NCBI GenBank assembly: GCA_030278955.1
Contig: JAOANR010000010.1
Location: forward strand, 27,406,174 to 27,470,173
Length of the DNA: 64,000 nt
Origin: Hygrophila difformis
Lineage: Eukaryota; Streptophyta; Magnoliopsida; Lamiales; Acanthaceae
Reading direction: 5' to 3'
Made by a program: the position numbers and the translations under genes. This document shows, in pieces, positions 45,369 through 56,233 of this stretch. Every line of letters begins with the position of its first letter. Position 1 is the stretch's first letter. The notes beneath the pieces were generated by a model. The model searched no databases. It was not told where the DNA came from and saw nothing but the letters and a program-made list of their open reading frames with translations.

Positions 45369-46040
45369 AGAGTTTAGATTCCTTTTGTTGGAGTATTATA
45401 TAATGCTTATAAAATAATTTAATTAAATAAATGACGATATTAACAGGTATTAGTCTACTGGAACCTGTTAGTATAGGTTGTTGGGATTTAGCGTATCGTT
45501 TGTTGTTATTTGGGGTTGGTCCTACTTGCTGTTTTGTTTTTGTTTTGTTTCGTTTTGTTTTGTTTTGTTTTGTTTTTTTGTTTTTTTGTTTTTTTTTGTT
45601 TTTTTTTTCGTGAACAATAACCTGTTCAGGTTTTTTTTTTTTTTTTGAGACCCTAGGGTTCAGGGTGTTGGGGTTTAGGGTTGGAGATACCCTTGTTCGA
45701 TGATTATCTCCATATAATGTATATATATATATTTACATATTTAGGTTATTTATTACTACTTGTATTTTTGTTTAGTTGTTATCTATAGGTCATTGATTAT
45801 TATTACCTTGTTCATTTGTTTGATCGGGTTTTAGCAGGGTATTCGAGGAGAAATAATTTAATTAAAATGTAAGGAATACTTTAAATATACTTGTATAAAA
45901 TAAATGCTTGTAGATTTATTACTCAAGAGAAAATTTTTCAGTTGATTACAAGCATTCGTAACAGGAATGAAATAGTAGTGCTGGTACTAGTTTTGAAAAA
46001 AAAAAGGAACATAGATAGTAGTGCATCAATATGGGCTCCA
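45369..46040 (-). other. A3 spacer between ORF0 and gag, with T-rich simple repeats
   Basis: Contains (TTTTG)n at about 45536-45612, a poly(T) run at about 45632-45646 and an AT run at 45719-45731. No gene. The putative ORF0 poly(A) signal is at 45915-45920. Confidence 0.75.
45915..45920 (-). promoter_or_regulatory. putative poly(A) signal after A3 ORF0
   Basis: Minus-strand AATAAA in the context TTGAGTAATAAA, matching 12994-12999. Confidence 0.45.
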
Positions 46041-46043
46041 AGT

Positions 46044-46442
46044 CTAGAGAGCATGGATAGGTGCATCCTCGATGGGATCGTCTCCGTCGCTGGGTATGTC
46101 AATCGGTGCTGCAGCATTAGGGTGAGGTCCCGGGTTCTGAAGGACCCCTCCGTCAATCTCGTTGGCTAAGGTAGTCAACTCCCAGGCTACGTTCCCTATT
46201 TGTTCCTCCAAGTCATCACCCTTGTCTTGGAGTTGGGCCACTTGGGCTTGGAGCTGCGTGACTTGATTTTGCAGCTGGGTTATGTTATGATGATCGGTCT
46301 CCCTAAGATGCCCCAGATGGGCCACATGGCCCTCTAGCTGTCCTACTCGAGTCTTGAAATAATTGATATGTTGTTGGGACTCTAAGTACGCGTTAGTCAG
46401 TTTCACCATCAAGTTGACCATGTTCATGTTGGGTTCGGCCAT
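46044..46442 (-). CDS. A3 ORF0, small coiled-coil protein
   Basis: 132 residues starting MAEPNMNM. Shares with the 12537-12914 protein the segment LTNAYLESQQH, a Gln/Leu heptad coiled coil (QLQNQVTQLQAQVAQLQ) and an acidic end (DGDDPIED). The frame is intact although the pol genes of the same element are broken. Not seen in the gag-only element. No family recognised; a regulatory or packaging role is speculative. Confidence 0.68.
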   Translation of the reverse strand: MAEPNMNMVNLMVKLTNAYLESQQHINYFKTRVGQLEGHVAHLGHLRETDHHNITQLQNQVTQLQAQVAQLQDKGDDLEEQIGNVAWELTTLANEIDGGVLQNPGPHPNAAAPIDIPSDGDDPIEDAPIHAL

Positions 46443-46887
46443 CTAATGTCAGCAAGGGAGGTTAGAGTCAGGACATGTTTCGAATAAAAGTCAAGATGTG
46501 CAGGAATTTAAATCTATATGGATATGCACATGCAATCCCCCCAAAAATTAATTTTAATGTATTTTTAAATTTAATCATGGATTTAAAAAGTTGGGCCTCT
46601 ATATTGGCCAAAAATAATAATTTGGACTTAAGAAATAAAAGCATGGGTATTTGGGCCGAAATGGTTGGGCTTATAATAAATAATTATTGGGTCACAATAG
46701 TTTAACCCCCTTTGGCTTCAAAATATTACACTAATTGGATAGGAAAATTTTTGGGCTCAAATTTAGGGCTAAAATAATAACACTAGTAGTCTTAAAAATA
46801 ATAATGATAATAATAAATTAAAAAAAAATACTTAGTTCAAAATATTTTTAAAATAATAATAATAATAGTAGCTTTAAAATATTCCGG

Positions 46888-46899
46888 GCTCTGATACCA
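46888..46899 (-). other. primer binding site of A3
   Basis: Plus-strand GCTCTGATACCA, three bases inside the 5' LTR; initiator tRNA-Met type. Confidence 0.92.
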
Positions 46900-46902
46900 A
46901 CT

Positions 46903-47127
46903 TGTAACACCCCGGATTTGATAACCCAGGCCGGGATGTCACCGCCACATCTCTCTAGCAAGACACGGATTCTCCGAGCTTGCCAAAGAGATGCAAGGCT
47001 ATAGGTATTGCAAAAAGGTTTAAAAACAAGTCCGGAATCTATTTAAAAATAATATTAAGTATCATCCACACACATAGTAGTAGTAATAATATATCGCAGC
47101 GGAAAAATGTAAAGTGGGCCGACATGG
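46903..47127 (-). repeat. A3 5' LTR, truncated
   Basis: 225 bp matching the start of the 5828 LTR very closely, including the stretch GTAGTAGTAATAATATATCG. The match stops at GACATGG (47127), where unrelated gene-fragment sequence begins. The promoter of A3 is therefore missing. Confidence 0.9.
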
Positions 47128-47166
47128 TGATTACCTGAAAGTTCAATGCACAAACTGAGTGATTAC

Positions 47167-47748
47167 CTGTACCACAAAGTAATAACACGATTTGTAAGAT
47201 TAGCATTAACATCATTGCAAAATGAGCGTGCAAGTCCAAAATCTGCAAGCTTCAGATTTCCCTCATTGTCGATGAGAAGATTGGAGCCTGAAGAGTATTT
47301 ACCATTAAATCATTACATCAACACAATTATAAGACCATGTTTATCACATAAATGCATGCAGACCTTTAATGTCCCTATGAAGCACTTGATTCACATGGCA
47401 ATAATGAAGGCCCATCAGCAACTGCTTCATGTAACACTGCACGCAAAACATTTCCGTTTTCAAGTAAACTTCCTACAGAGATAGAATGTTATATATTATA
47501 AGAAAGCTTAGTACTTTTATTTGTGGGACTGAAAATCTCAACCCAGGACGATCTGCAAGGCCAGTCAAGTCATGGTCCATGTACTCAGAAACCATGTAAA
47601 TGTTTCCCCTGTACTTGTTGCCATCTGTGATAGAGGATCAAATCAATTTGCAAATTCTCAATGAATAGGAAAACTAAAGGGTATGATCATAAACGAGACA
47701 AGTGTTTATGTTATTACCAGGCTTTCCTACATCACCTTCTTCGGGGCC
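47167..47748 (-). pseudogene. fragment of a CDKC-type cyclin-dependent kinase gene with introns
   Basis: Four exon pieces read on the minus strand: about 47718-47748 (EEGDVGKP), 47515-47635 (GNKYRGNIYMV, EYMDHDLTGLADRPG), 47364-47436 (YMKQLL, HYCHVNQVLHRDIK) and 47167-47287 ([30 protein letters not shown]). The HRD and DFG catalytic motifs are present. Splice sites fit GT-AG with matching phase (KP plus D across the first junction). Plant CDKC phosphorylates RNA polymerase II. The N-terminal lobe and everything after the activation loop are missing, so this is a fragment although the pieces themselves have no stop. Confidence 0.85.
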
Positions 47749-47984
47749 TAAGTAACTTCTACCACACATCAACAACACCATAACCACAAGTTCAAGTATG
47801 TTGAATCACCTTTAGGAAAAATATATCAGCACACTGCATTCATGGTTAGAAAATTTGAGCTGCTGTCAACTCATCTTTCTCCCAACGACCCAGAATTTGG
47901 CAACACCTAAGCCAGAATTTTTAAGCAACACATGTTAAGATTGCTAATACACCTTCAACTATAGGTATGAAACATAAAACATTT

Positions 47985-48042
47985 ACCTGAATATTCTTTT
48001 TTTTTTTTTTGCGGAATATGGTAAATATACCTGAATATTCTT
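47985..48042. other. poly(T)-led micro-insertion flanked by a 14-bp direct repeat
   Basis: ACCTGAATATTCTT occurs at 47985-47998 and again at 48029-48042, with about 30 bp beginning in a T run between. It lies on a TyrRS exon/intron edge. Confidence 0.6.
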
Positions 48043-48290
48043 GGTAGCCTGTTCCTCCGAGCTATCCATTACAAGCGGCCAGTACTCATACTCATGAGCC
48101 AGGGAGTTGATATCCTTAGAGGACCACATAAATTCTAATTGACCTCCATCAATATTCATTCCGACAGCTCTGCATATCTGGACAATGTATTGCCGTACAA
48201 CTCAGAATTTTCTTCAGGTCACCACCCATTTTATTGTTAAGCCGTGCAAACCAATATGCAATAAATAGCCTTGAAAAATTCTTGAATTTG
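48029..48290 (-). pseudogene. fragment of a tyrosine--tRNA ligase gene
   Basis: The minus strand reads WFARLNNKMGGDLKKI, then VGMNIDGGQLEFMWSSKDIN and EYEYWPLVMD, followed in a shifted frame by ARRNRLPRIF and a GT splice site. These match the catalytic core of cytoplasmic TyrRS, which charges tRNA-Tyr. At least two small frame disruptions are visible, so it is not functional. It lies next to and on the same strand as the CDKC fragment, suggesting joint capture. Confidence 0.78.
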
Positions 48291-48299
48291 TTCTCCAAG

Positions 48300-49155
48300 C
48301 CTCTGCCAAATTGGAACAATAGCAGCACATCATTCTCACTGGCGCACCTCAGTCCACGGGAGCACCTCCATCCACCGCTGAGTCCACTGGTCCCGGCCTC
48401 TGGCCAGCAAGTTCGTCGCCTGAAAGGCTGACTCCGACCAAGGAATCAAGGAGGGAAAACAAGGCGATAGTAAAGGGGGATTAAGCGAGCAGTTTTCCCC
48501 CGATAGTAAAGGGCCGGGCCATTTGAAGGAGGATTAAGCGAGCTGGTAGAGAGAGGCGGCGGCGCGAGCAAGGCAGCGGCATCGCATGACAGTTCTTTGG
48601 CGCCGGCGATGATATTAGGGTTCGGCGACATGGATGGAACACAACAACGAAAACGGGAACACCACAATGATAGAGCAGAAATTTCTAGGAAAAGAATTGG
48701 GGACTTCAGGGTCGCGGTGGAGAGCGAAATAAGCGAAGCGAAAAGGGGTGAAGCTGATCCGAGAGGATTGGGGATGGCGACGTGGTTGGGCGAGGAAGCC
48801 ATGGGGAACGGAGATGAATTGAGGAATCGGGCGTGGAAAATTTAGGGCACAGGAACAGCGAGGAAGGGGATTAAGAAATCCATCGGAAATCAAGGGCTAG
48901 AATTTCAATTGACAAATCAACGGACAAAACTCAATTAAGAAATCAAAGGTCAGAATTGAAATTGAAATGGGACGGACGGTCAGGATTGGAATAGAAGTTG
49001 GAAATATTTGGATGGTGGTTTTTATAAAGGGTAAGATATATAGTCTACAATTAACCAGGTTATTGAATTTAATTCTTTGAGCATTCCCTGTGGAGACGAC
49101 CCTACTCACTACTACATTGCATATTGTGTTTTGTGGCGTAGGAACTAATATTTAT
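48300..49155. other. unassigned sequence, GC-rich then AT-rich
   Basis: 48340-48840 is GC-rich and looks like plant leader or first-exon sequence. The motif GATAGTAAAGG is repeated at about 48466 and 48501, and GGATTAAGCGAGC at about 48478 and 48531. No domain was recognised in any frame. A piece near 49090-49120 (CGACCCTACTCACTACTACA) resembles Athila/Tat LTR ends. Confidence 0.4.
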
Positions 49156-49159
49156 TTTG

Positions 49160-50786
49160 CAGCTGTGGGACGAGCTACCAAATCCCGAGCGGATGATTTT
49201 CATAATCGTATCAGTGATAGTCACTTATTCCCTGTAAGGACTGAGGGCCCCATGTTCACCTAGTATCGGCAGATTAATGGTGCCCATATTATTAAAAAAA
49301 GACAAGATTGCGGGCTTGCCAACCTTAATTGGATTAATCAATTTCCCAATGGTCATATTGATACCTTACCTCGTATGTGTTCTGACCATGCTCCTCTTTT
49401 GCTTTGATGGGGGAATCCTGCTTCTATCTTCCATCTCGGCCTTTTCGTTGGGAGGCATTATGGGGAAAACAACCTATGTACTCGAATTATGTGGAGGCTG
49501 TCTGGGAGGATCAGTCTGCTTCGCTTTCTGATCGATTAAAGAGATTTCAAGATATTTATGTCCATAATTGTAGGCATGACATTAAGCGTATCTGTAATAA
49601 GAAAAAGAAATTGATGCGCCGCTTGCAGGGCTTGGATAAAGTCCTCACTTATGTTGATTCGGTGCGACATATTCTGTTGGAAAAGAAGCTTCAGAAAGAG
49701 TATGAGGATCTTCTGAGTCAAGAAGAGATTTTTTGGTTCCAAAGATCTGGAGAAAATTGGATTCGCGTTGGGGATCGTAACACAAATTTTTTTCACGCCC
49801 ACGCCAAATTTCTTCGTCATAGAAACTTAATCCGTGGTTTGTGTATTGATGATGGTTTGTGGAGTAATGACCATGGTCTTTTGAAGGCACATGTTCGAAG
49901 CTTTTACTTGAATCTTTTCTCTGATGTGCATGTCCCTCCGACCTCTACTTATTTGCCCTCGCTCAGGCCTGCCCCGGACATAGATTTGGTAGCTGCGTCT
50001 GATGAGGTTACCTTCGATGGGGTCTGTTTGGCCCTTAAACAAATGAAGCCGCATGCTGCTTCAGGGCCTGACGGCTTTCCCGCTGCATTCTATTCTCAAT
50101 TTTGGTCTGTCATCGGGAATGGCATTTACTCTGTTGTTCGCTAAGCCTTCCAATCTGATTCTTTTGATCCTGCCTTGGCTAAGGCACTCATATGTTTAAT
50201 CCCCAAGGTGGCGGTCCCAAACAACATTAGACAGTTTCGGCCGATCATGATTTGTAATGTTGCCTATAAGTTTATTTCCAGGGTTCTGGTGAAGTGAGTC
50301 AAACCTATTTTACAATCCTATATCTCTCCTCTTCAGTCGGCGTTTCTTCCTAGTCGGGGGACCGTGGATAATGCTATTTTGTTTTAGGAGCAGGTTTATA
50401 GCCTTTCTAGGCCTCGCTGTAGGCTTAAAGGGTTAATTTTAAAAATTGATTTGGAGAAGGCTTATGATAATGTCCGTTGGAGCTTCTTAGATGAGTGCAT
50501 TCAACAAATGAACATTCCGGATCCTCTTCGCAATATCATTATGGCATGCGTCACCTCTCCTGCTCACTCTATTCTTTGGAAGGGGGAGCCCTTATGCCGC
50601 TCCGAGGCTTGAGGCAGGGGGATCCCCTATCCCCCTACTTATTTAATATTGTTATGCAGCGATTGTCTGTCACCATCCAGCAGGAGGTTAACCGTAGATA
50701 TGGAAACCTATTGTTCTCTCCAATGGCAGACATGGGATCTCTCATCTCATGTTCGCCGACGATCTAATCTTGTGCACCTTGGTTGA
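49160..50786 (+). pseudogene. LINE-1 ORF2: endonuclease tail and RT
   Basis: Endonuclease tail: DFHNRISDSHLFPV, GPMFT followed by TAG, then WINQFPNGHIDTLPRMCSDH. RT, from 49404: IFWFQRSGENWIRVGDRNTNFFH, ALKQMKPHAASGPDGFP, then after a stop LICLIPKVAVP, RQFRPI, LKIDLEKAYDNVRWSFLDE, and the catalytic FADDLIL near 50751-50771. Several stops interrupt it. L1 RT copies its RNA at a nicked target site. Confidence 0.85.
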
Positions 50787-50935
50787 GTCATACCTCGGAT
50801 CCTGTCGGTTCGGTTCAGCTTGGGTCCAAGGAGTAATACCTTGGGTCTGGTCGGTTCTTGGGTCCTAAATTTTTACCTCGGTTTGGGTCTTAGGTCTGGC
50901 TGGACCCGACCCAGACACGACCCATTGCCATCCCT
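50787..50935. mobile_element. short hAT-like MITE inside LINE-1
   Basis: 149 bp rich in GGGTC/GACCC, ending TTGCCATCCCT. The flanks TTGGTTGA (50779-50786) and ATGGTTGA (50936-50943) form an 8-bp target duplication with one mismatch, as in hAT elements. Removing one copy and the insert rejoins the LINE frame from FADDLILCTL to VDNPS. The left terminal repeat is poorly conserved. Confidence 0.65.
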
Positions 50936-52383
50936 ATGGTTGACAATCCTAGCATTACTTCCATGATTGATATCTTGAAACGATTTGCAGATTGGTCTGG
51001 GCTTCGTGTCAATACTATGAAGTCCATCACCTATGCTTCCCCTCTAGTTTCTAATACAGATAAATCTTCCAGGCAATGCCTATTACTTTCAATACTAATA
51101 TTGGTAAATATCTTGGTTTTCCCATCCAATAGGGTCGAGTGACTGTTTTGATCATATTCTTGAGAAAATGGATGGTCGTATTTTTGTCTGGTCTATGTGT
51201 TTATTAAATAAAGCTGGTAGACTTACTCTAGTGCGCCATGTACTCTCCTCCATTCCTTCTTACTATATGCAGATTGCTTGGCTGCCGGAATCAGTTTGTG
51301 GGAGAATTGATCAACGTATACGGAGATTAATTTGGAAAGATCACCATGGAAAGGGTATTCACCTTGTTCATTGGGATAATTCTACCGTCCCTAGAGTTCA
51401 TGGGGGACTGGGAATTAGGAAAGCCAGACATTATAATGTGGCCATGCTCGGAAAGCTTGTTAATGATATGGTTATTAATCGTAAAAAAACTGTGGGAGCA
51501 AGAACTCAAGGCTTGTTATTGTCCTAGAGGTATAATGGGAGGCGCTTCCAACTGTGGGTTCCTTCACTTGGAGAAACATCCTAAAAGCTCATAGGATGCT
51601 AGCTGATGGTTTTGGTTTCAAAGTGGGTAATGGCATAGCTCTTTATGGTTTTCTAAATGGCTGAATGGCAAGGGTCTTGGTCCTCAGGTACCATTTATAG
51701 AAATGGTTGATTTGGATCTACGTGTTGTGCTATCATTCAGGATCATGGTTGGAATCTTGCTAGGTTAACCACTATTTTACCTAAGAATTTGAGGGAGTCT
51801 ATTTTAAATGAGCCCCCTCCTTGTTTGCATCAGAATGTTGATGATGGTTGGATTTGGGCTGGGAATCTTAATGGCGAGTATACAGTTAAATTTGGATACC
51901 AATTCTTTCTTGGTGATAGGCCTACAGATGGAGGGTGGAAATGGATCTGGTCATCCTATTTTCCAGAAAAAATTTTTTTCTGTTTCTATGGCTGCTCGCT
52001 CGAGTTGCCTTTCTGTGTAATTCTCTTCGCCAACGACGACAGTTGGCCTCCTCCCCATTGTGCTCAATTTTTGGGGATGGGACGGATGATTGGATTCATT
52101 GTTTATTTTTATGTCATGGGCCTGCTGCTCTTTGGTCAGCCATGGGTGTTCTTCTGCCTACAGATCTTAGGACCTTGGAACGACACCAGATTGGGACATG
52201 GTTTTAAGTTATGCTTCATTACTTTGGTCACGTTTTTATTGCAAGTTTATGGACCGTTTGGCATGAAAGGAACTTGCGCATATTGCAGAGAAAAGAGTCG
52301 TCACTTCAACTCTTTATTCGCAAAGTTACTAACATGCGTGATCAGATTCTATTTTGTAGTTACAAATATACAAAAAAAAAAAG
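50936..52383 (+). pseudogene. LINE-1 ORF2: RT C-terminus and zinc-binding domain
   Basis: DWSGLRVNTMKS, LLNKAGRLTLVRHVLSSIPSYYMQ, then GKGIHLVHWD and GGLGIRKA, typical of plant LINE RT tails. The zf-RVT region follows (near 51950-52110, LCSIFGDGTDDWIHCLFLC). Multiple frameshifts. Ends in an A-rich tail. Confidence 0.8.
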
Positions 52384-52419
52384 CAAACACATCCCTCACT
52401 ACAAGAAAATTCTATTTTC

Positions 52420-52610
52420 CCGACCGCAATCACCGACCACCATATTGCGGGTCAGATTCACCGACCGCACAGCCGACTGCAACAGGTGGTCGGTGATATA
52501 GATCCGTTATGGGGGCCCAGCTTAAATGGCAACCATTGGACCGATCAACATTATTGTGGTCGGTGATCCCGACTGCGTTATCGACCACATCTGCGGTCGA
52601 TAACCTAGGG
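52420..52610. repeat. CACTA 5' subterminal repeats
   Basis: CCGACCGC, CACCGACC and GGTCGGTGAT occur several times in both orientations. In this class the subterminal repeats bind the TNPA-type protein. Confidence 0.8.
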
Positions 52611-53708
52611 ATTAATTCCTCAAATTGGAAACAGAAGCACACAATATAGAAACACATTGCGAGCCCTTCCCCTTGCGAAAACGACGAGCGACGCCCCCGA
52701 CCCCCATTCCGACAACCGCCGCCGACCCCTCCGCTGACGCCTCTGTCCACGCCGCCGACCACGTCCTCCTCTCCGTCGAATCGATTCGGGCCATCCCCGA
52801 AACACCCATTCGAGCAGCGGTTGTGTTGAGGGCTTCCCTCGAGTGAATCATTTCCATTCCATTCGTGTAATCATTCAAGGTATTCGATTGAGTATTCCTT
52901 CTGATTTTAATCATTTTATTGTTGTCAATTTTTGCTCATTTTCATATGTTTGGGTTTGTTAGCTCCGATTAATTTCCCAATATATTTGCACTTTGATTTT
53001 AGCCTCTCAAATTAGGGAAAAAGTATTGTCAATGTTTTGTATGTGATATTTGATGTGTTTGTTAGCAAAATCGTTTAAAAAAAATCGGGCATTGAAATGT
53101 GATATGGCAGCAGGCTGCGTTGATGATTTGCATACTCAATATTTGGATTCTTGAAATTCTAGGCACATAATTAGAAACCTCTCTTCGATTAGATGAATTT
53201 TCATATATGATATGCTTAATTTGGAGTTCGTATGAGAAAGATATGGCCTTTCGAAGTGTTTGGGTTGTTCTCGACATTGGTTTTGAAAATTGGAAAAATG
53301 TGCAATCAATTGTTTATGGCCTTTCAAATTTGGTATTTAAATTAGTATATTGTTGGTTAAAATTTTTGGAATTCATGTGGAGATGTTGAATTGAAAGATG
53401 GTAATTGGATTATTGGTGCGCATGTTGATTTGGGTATTAATTAATTGTTGAAGTATATGAGAAGATACGATTGATTGTTAGGATTTTAACTTAAAAAACA
53501 AAGAAGCGATTCTAGGTTTTCAATTTGAATGTTGTAAAGTGTACAATATTTTTCAATTATAATAAATTGAACAAAGTATAAGTTCATACTAAATATATGT
53601 AATTGAACAAATTATGTAACATTTACTAAGTTTAAATTACCGAAACGAACACAAAGTATTGATGAAAAGGAGTTTTCCTTAAGTGGCGTATATACATATT
53701 TGTAGGTG
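52611..53708 (+). other. CACTA leader region before the transposase start
   Basis: A GC-rich stretch (52650-52850), then AT-rich sequence ending at a TTTGTAG acceptor just before the ATG at 53709. It probably contains a leader exon and an intron. No domain. Confidence 0.45.
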
Positions 53709-56100
53709 ATGGACCGGAGTTGGATGTACCGCTCCCGTTGTGAAGTTGGAGTACTAACCTCCGAATTTAAGAGTGGAGTTGAAATGTTCTTGCGTATGTC
53801 TCATCAAAACCCAGATGTCGATAGAGCGCAGGGAAAATTAAGCTGTTCGTGTGGACAATGTAGGAATAAATGTTATCTACCTGATGATGACATCAAGTAT
53901 CATCTACAATGCAATGGATTTGTACTCAACTACGAAAGGTGGACGTGTCATGGAGAGCGACACTAATTTAGTCTGTATAACGAAACCGATGTGGGCACGT
54001 ATACAAGGTCCGCCACTGAAGATTCTTACATACAAATGGTGTGCGATGGAATGGGAATTAATATTCCGGATACAACACCACCCGATCAAGGTGATGAACC
54101 GAGGCCACCCGTGGAAGCTAATGCACAAGAGAGAATGTTCTACCGTATGTTTGGAGGCGGCAGGCAAGGATTTGTGGCCTGAATGCAAGAAATGACTTTA
54201 CTGTCAACAGTTGCTAGGTTGTTAAACATTAAAGTCGAACAGAATTTATCTGAGAGGTGCTTCGATACTTTGTGCCAACTCATCATTGATACACTCCCCG
54301 AGGATAATGCTATGGTTAAGAACTTTTACAAGGCGAAAAAGCTACTCAAGGGATTGGGCCTACCTGTTCAGAAGATAGATTGTTGTGCTAAGGGGTGTAT
54401 GCTATTTTGGCGCGATGATGCAACATTAGATAGATGCAAGTTCTGCGACGGGCCAAGGTATAGGGAAACAAATTCCAATTCCCGTCTATCACAGAAATAC
54501 ATGTGTGATTTCCCACTTACAAACAGGTTAAAAGATTGTATGCATTGGAGGCGACTGCGGAGCATATGACTTGGCATGTCAGACATGAGCATGGGTCGTC
54601 CGGGGAGATATGCCATCCTTGCGACTCGAAGGCATGGAAGCACTTTGACATAATTCATCCAGAATTTGGTACTGAGGGACGGAATGTTCGTTTGGGCTTA
54701 TATACGGATGGTTTCCAACCATTTGGTCAGTCGGGTTCTTAATACTCTTGTTGGCCAGTTATTTTAACCCCTTACAACCTCCTTCCCGACATGTGTATGA
54801 AAGATGAATATATGTTTCTGACATACATAATTCCTGGGAGATCTAGCCCAAAACAGGGGATAGATGTGTACCTACAACCCTTAATAGCAGAGTTATTGGA
54901 ACTGTGGGACGTTGGGATCACAACATACTACAGATATTCCAAGCAAAATTTTCAAATGAAGGCGGCATTGCTGTGGACAATTGAGATTTCCCAGCATATG
55001 CTATGTTGTCTGATTGGAGCACCTATGGAAAAACTGCATGTCCAGTATGTATGGATGAAACAGAATCGATAACGCTTAAAGAGGGTGGCAAATAGTCGTG
55101 GTTTGATGCTCGCAGGAAGTTCGTGCCTTCAGATCATCCTTTTAGAGTTGATAAGTCCAAATTCAAGAAGGATCGAGAGGAACACCGCTCGCCACCAAAG
55201 TATAAGAGCGGTGAAGAAGTGTTGGAAGATATGGAAATGTATGGACTACGTCGGATAACCGAATTAGGAGGAGATGAGGAGAATACAATGATAAGTAAGA
55301 CATGTGGATGGAAAAAAGGGAGTATATTCTGGAACCTACCGTATTGGAAAACGAATTTGGTTAGGCACAATCTGGATGTCATGCACATTGAGAAGAATAT
55401 GTTTCAAAATGTGCTCAAAACAGTTATGGACATTCAGGGGAAGACAAAGGATAATGCAAAAGCACGAGAGGACCTCGTGACGTTGTGTAATCGGCCTGAA
55501 CTGCATAGGGACAATCGTACTGGCAGATATCCGAAAGCGGTATATACAATGGACAAGGAGAGGCGTGATGTATTTGAAACGGGTTGCAAGTTTAAAATTT
55601 CACGATGGATGTGTATCTAACCTGGGCAGATGCATAGACATGAACAAGCATAGAATGTTTGGCATGAAAAGTTATGACTGCTATATATTCTTACAGCGTC
55701 TCCTACCGATAGGATGGCGGGAGCTGCTTCCAAAGAGTGTGTGGGAACAATAACAGAGCTGAGCAACGTTTTTTGGGCCTTGACTGCGAAAAAACATAGT
55801 TAGGGACTTTGTCTATTAATATTCCAGTTGTTCTATGTAAGTTGGAAACAATCTTCCCACCTGCTTTCTTCGACTGTATGGAACATCTTCCCGTCCACCT
55901 ACCTCACGAAGCTAGGCTTGCTGGTCCCGTTCAGTTTAGATGTATGTACCCTTATGAAAGGTGAAATTTAAATAATGCTATGTCGTTACACTTCATGTTG
56001 AATACTTGTTTCTACTCCTTATATAAAAATTATAATATCTTTCAGATATCTAAATCGGTTAAAAAGAACTATGCGCAACATGGCACATGTTGAAGAAAGT
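53709..56100 (+). pseudogene. CACTA transposase, TNPD/tnp2 type (broken)
   Basis: Starts MDRSWMYRSR and contains the transposase-associated domain (SCSCGQCRNKCY, HLQCNGF, YERWTCHGE). The tnp2 domain follows: FYKAKKLLKGLGLPVQKID, RCKFCDGPRY, HPEFGTEGRNVRLGLYTDGF, then after a TAA PYNLLPDMCMKDEYM, IDVYLQPLIAELLELWDVG and NLDVMHIEKNMF. A DUF4218-like tail reads LCKLETIFPPAFFDCMEHLP and RLAGPVQF. In intact relatives this protein excises the element. Stops or frameshifts occur near 53966, 54182, 54530, 54740, 55000 and 55110. Confidence 0.9.
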
Positions 56101-56233
56101 ATTTGCAATACATATATGGTCCGGTAGGCCTCGATTTTCCGCTCTCATTACTTTGAGAAGCATGTTTTCACCCGCGGAAGGAATGTGCCAAGGAATGATG
56201 ATGGTGGCATATTGCCTAATTTAAACTTTGCAG

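Larger units (their letters stand above)
5828..47127 (-). mobile_element. Tekay-type Ty3/gypsy chromovirus A3 (gag-pol), interrupted
   Basis: Minus-strand element in two parts. Its 3' LTR is 5828-8293 plus 40358-40612 (2.72 kb when the insertion is ignored), its internal region is 40613-46902, and 225 bp of its 5' LTR remain at 46903-47127. The OTA element 8294-40352 lies inside the 3' LTR. Gene order on the element strand is primer site, small coiled-coil ORF, gag-protease, RT-RNase H, integrase-chromodomain, polypurine tract. The pol genes carry two stops and three one-base deletions. The 5' LTR ends abruptly at 47127. Confidence 0.85.
49156..52396 (+). mobile_element. degenerate L1-type LINE (LINE-1), 5' truncated
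   Basis: ORF2 remains from the endonuclease C-terminus to a poly(A) tail (about 52372-52383). Segments in order: endonuclease tail, RT, zinc-binding RT-associated domain. Many stops and frameshifts. A hAT-like MITE sits inside RT and a CACTA element was inserted 13 bp after the tail. Confidence 0.85.

Noticed and set aside
47167..48290. Functional kinase or synthetase gene
   Set aside because: Catalytic lobes are incomplete, two different genes are joined, and the TyrRS part is frameshifted.
48850..48900. Helitron 3' end (CTAG at 48897-48900)
   Set aside because: No GC-rich hairpin about 10 bp upstream and no matching TC start found, so the four bases are not enough.
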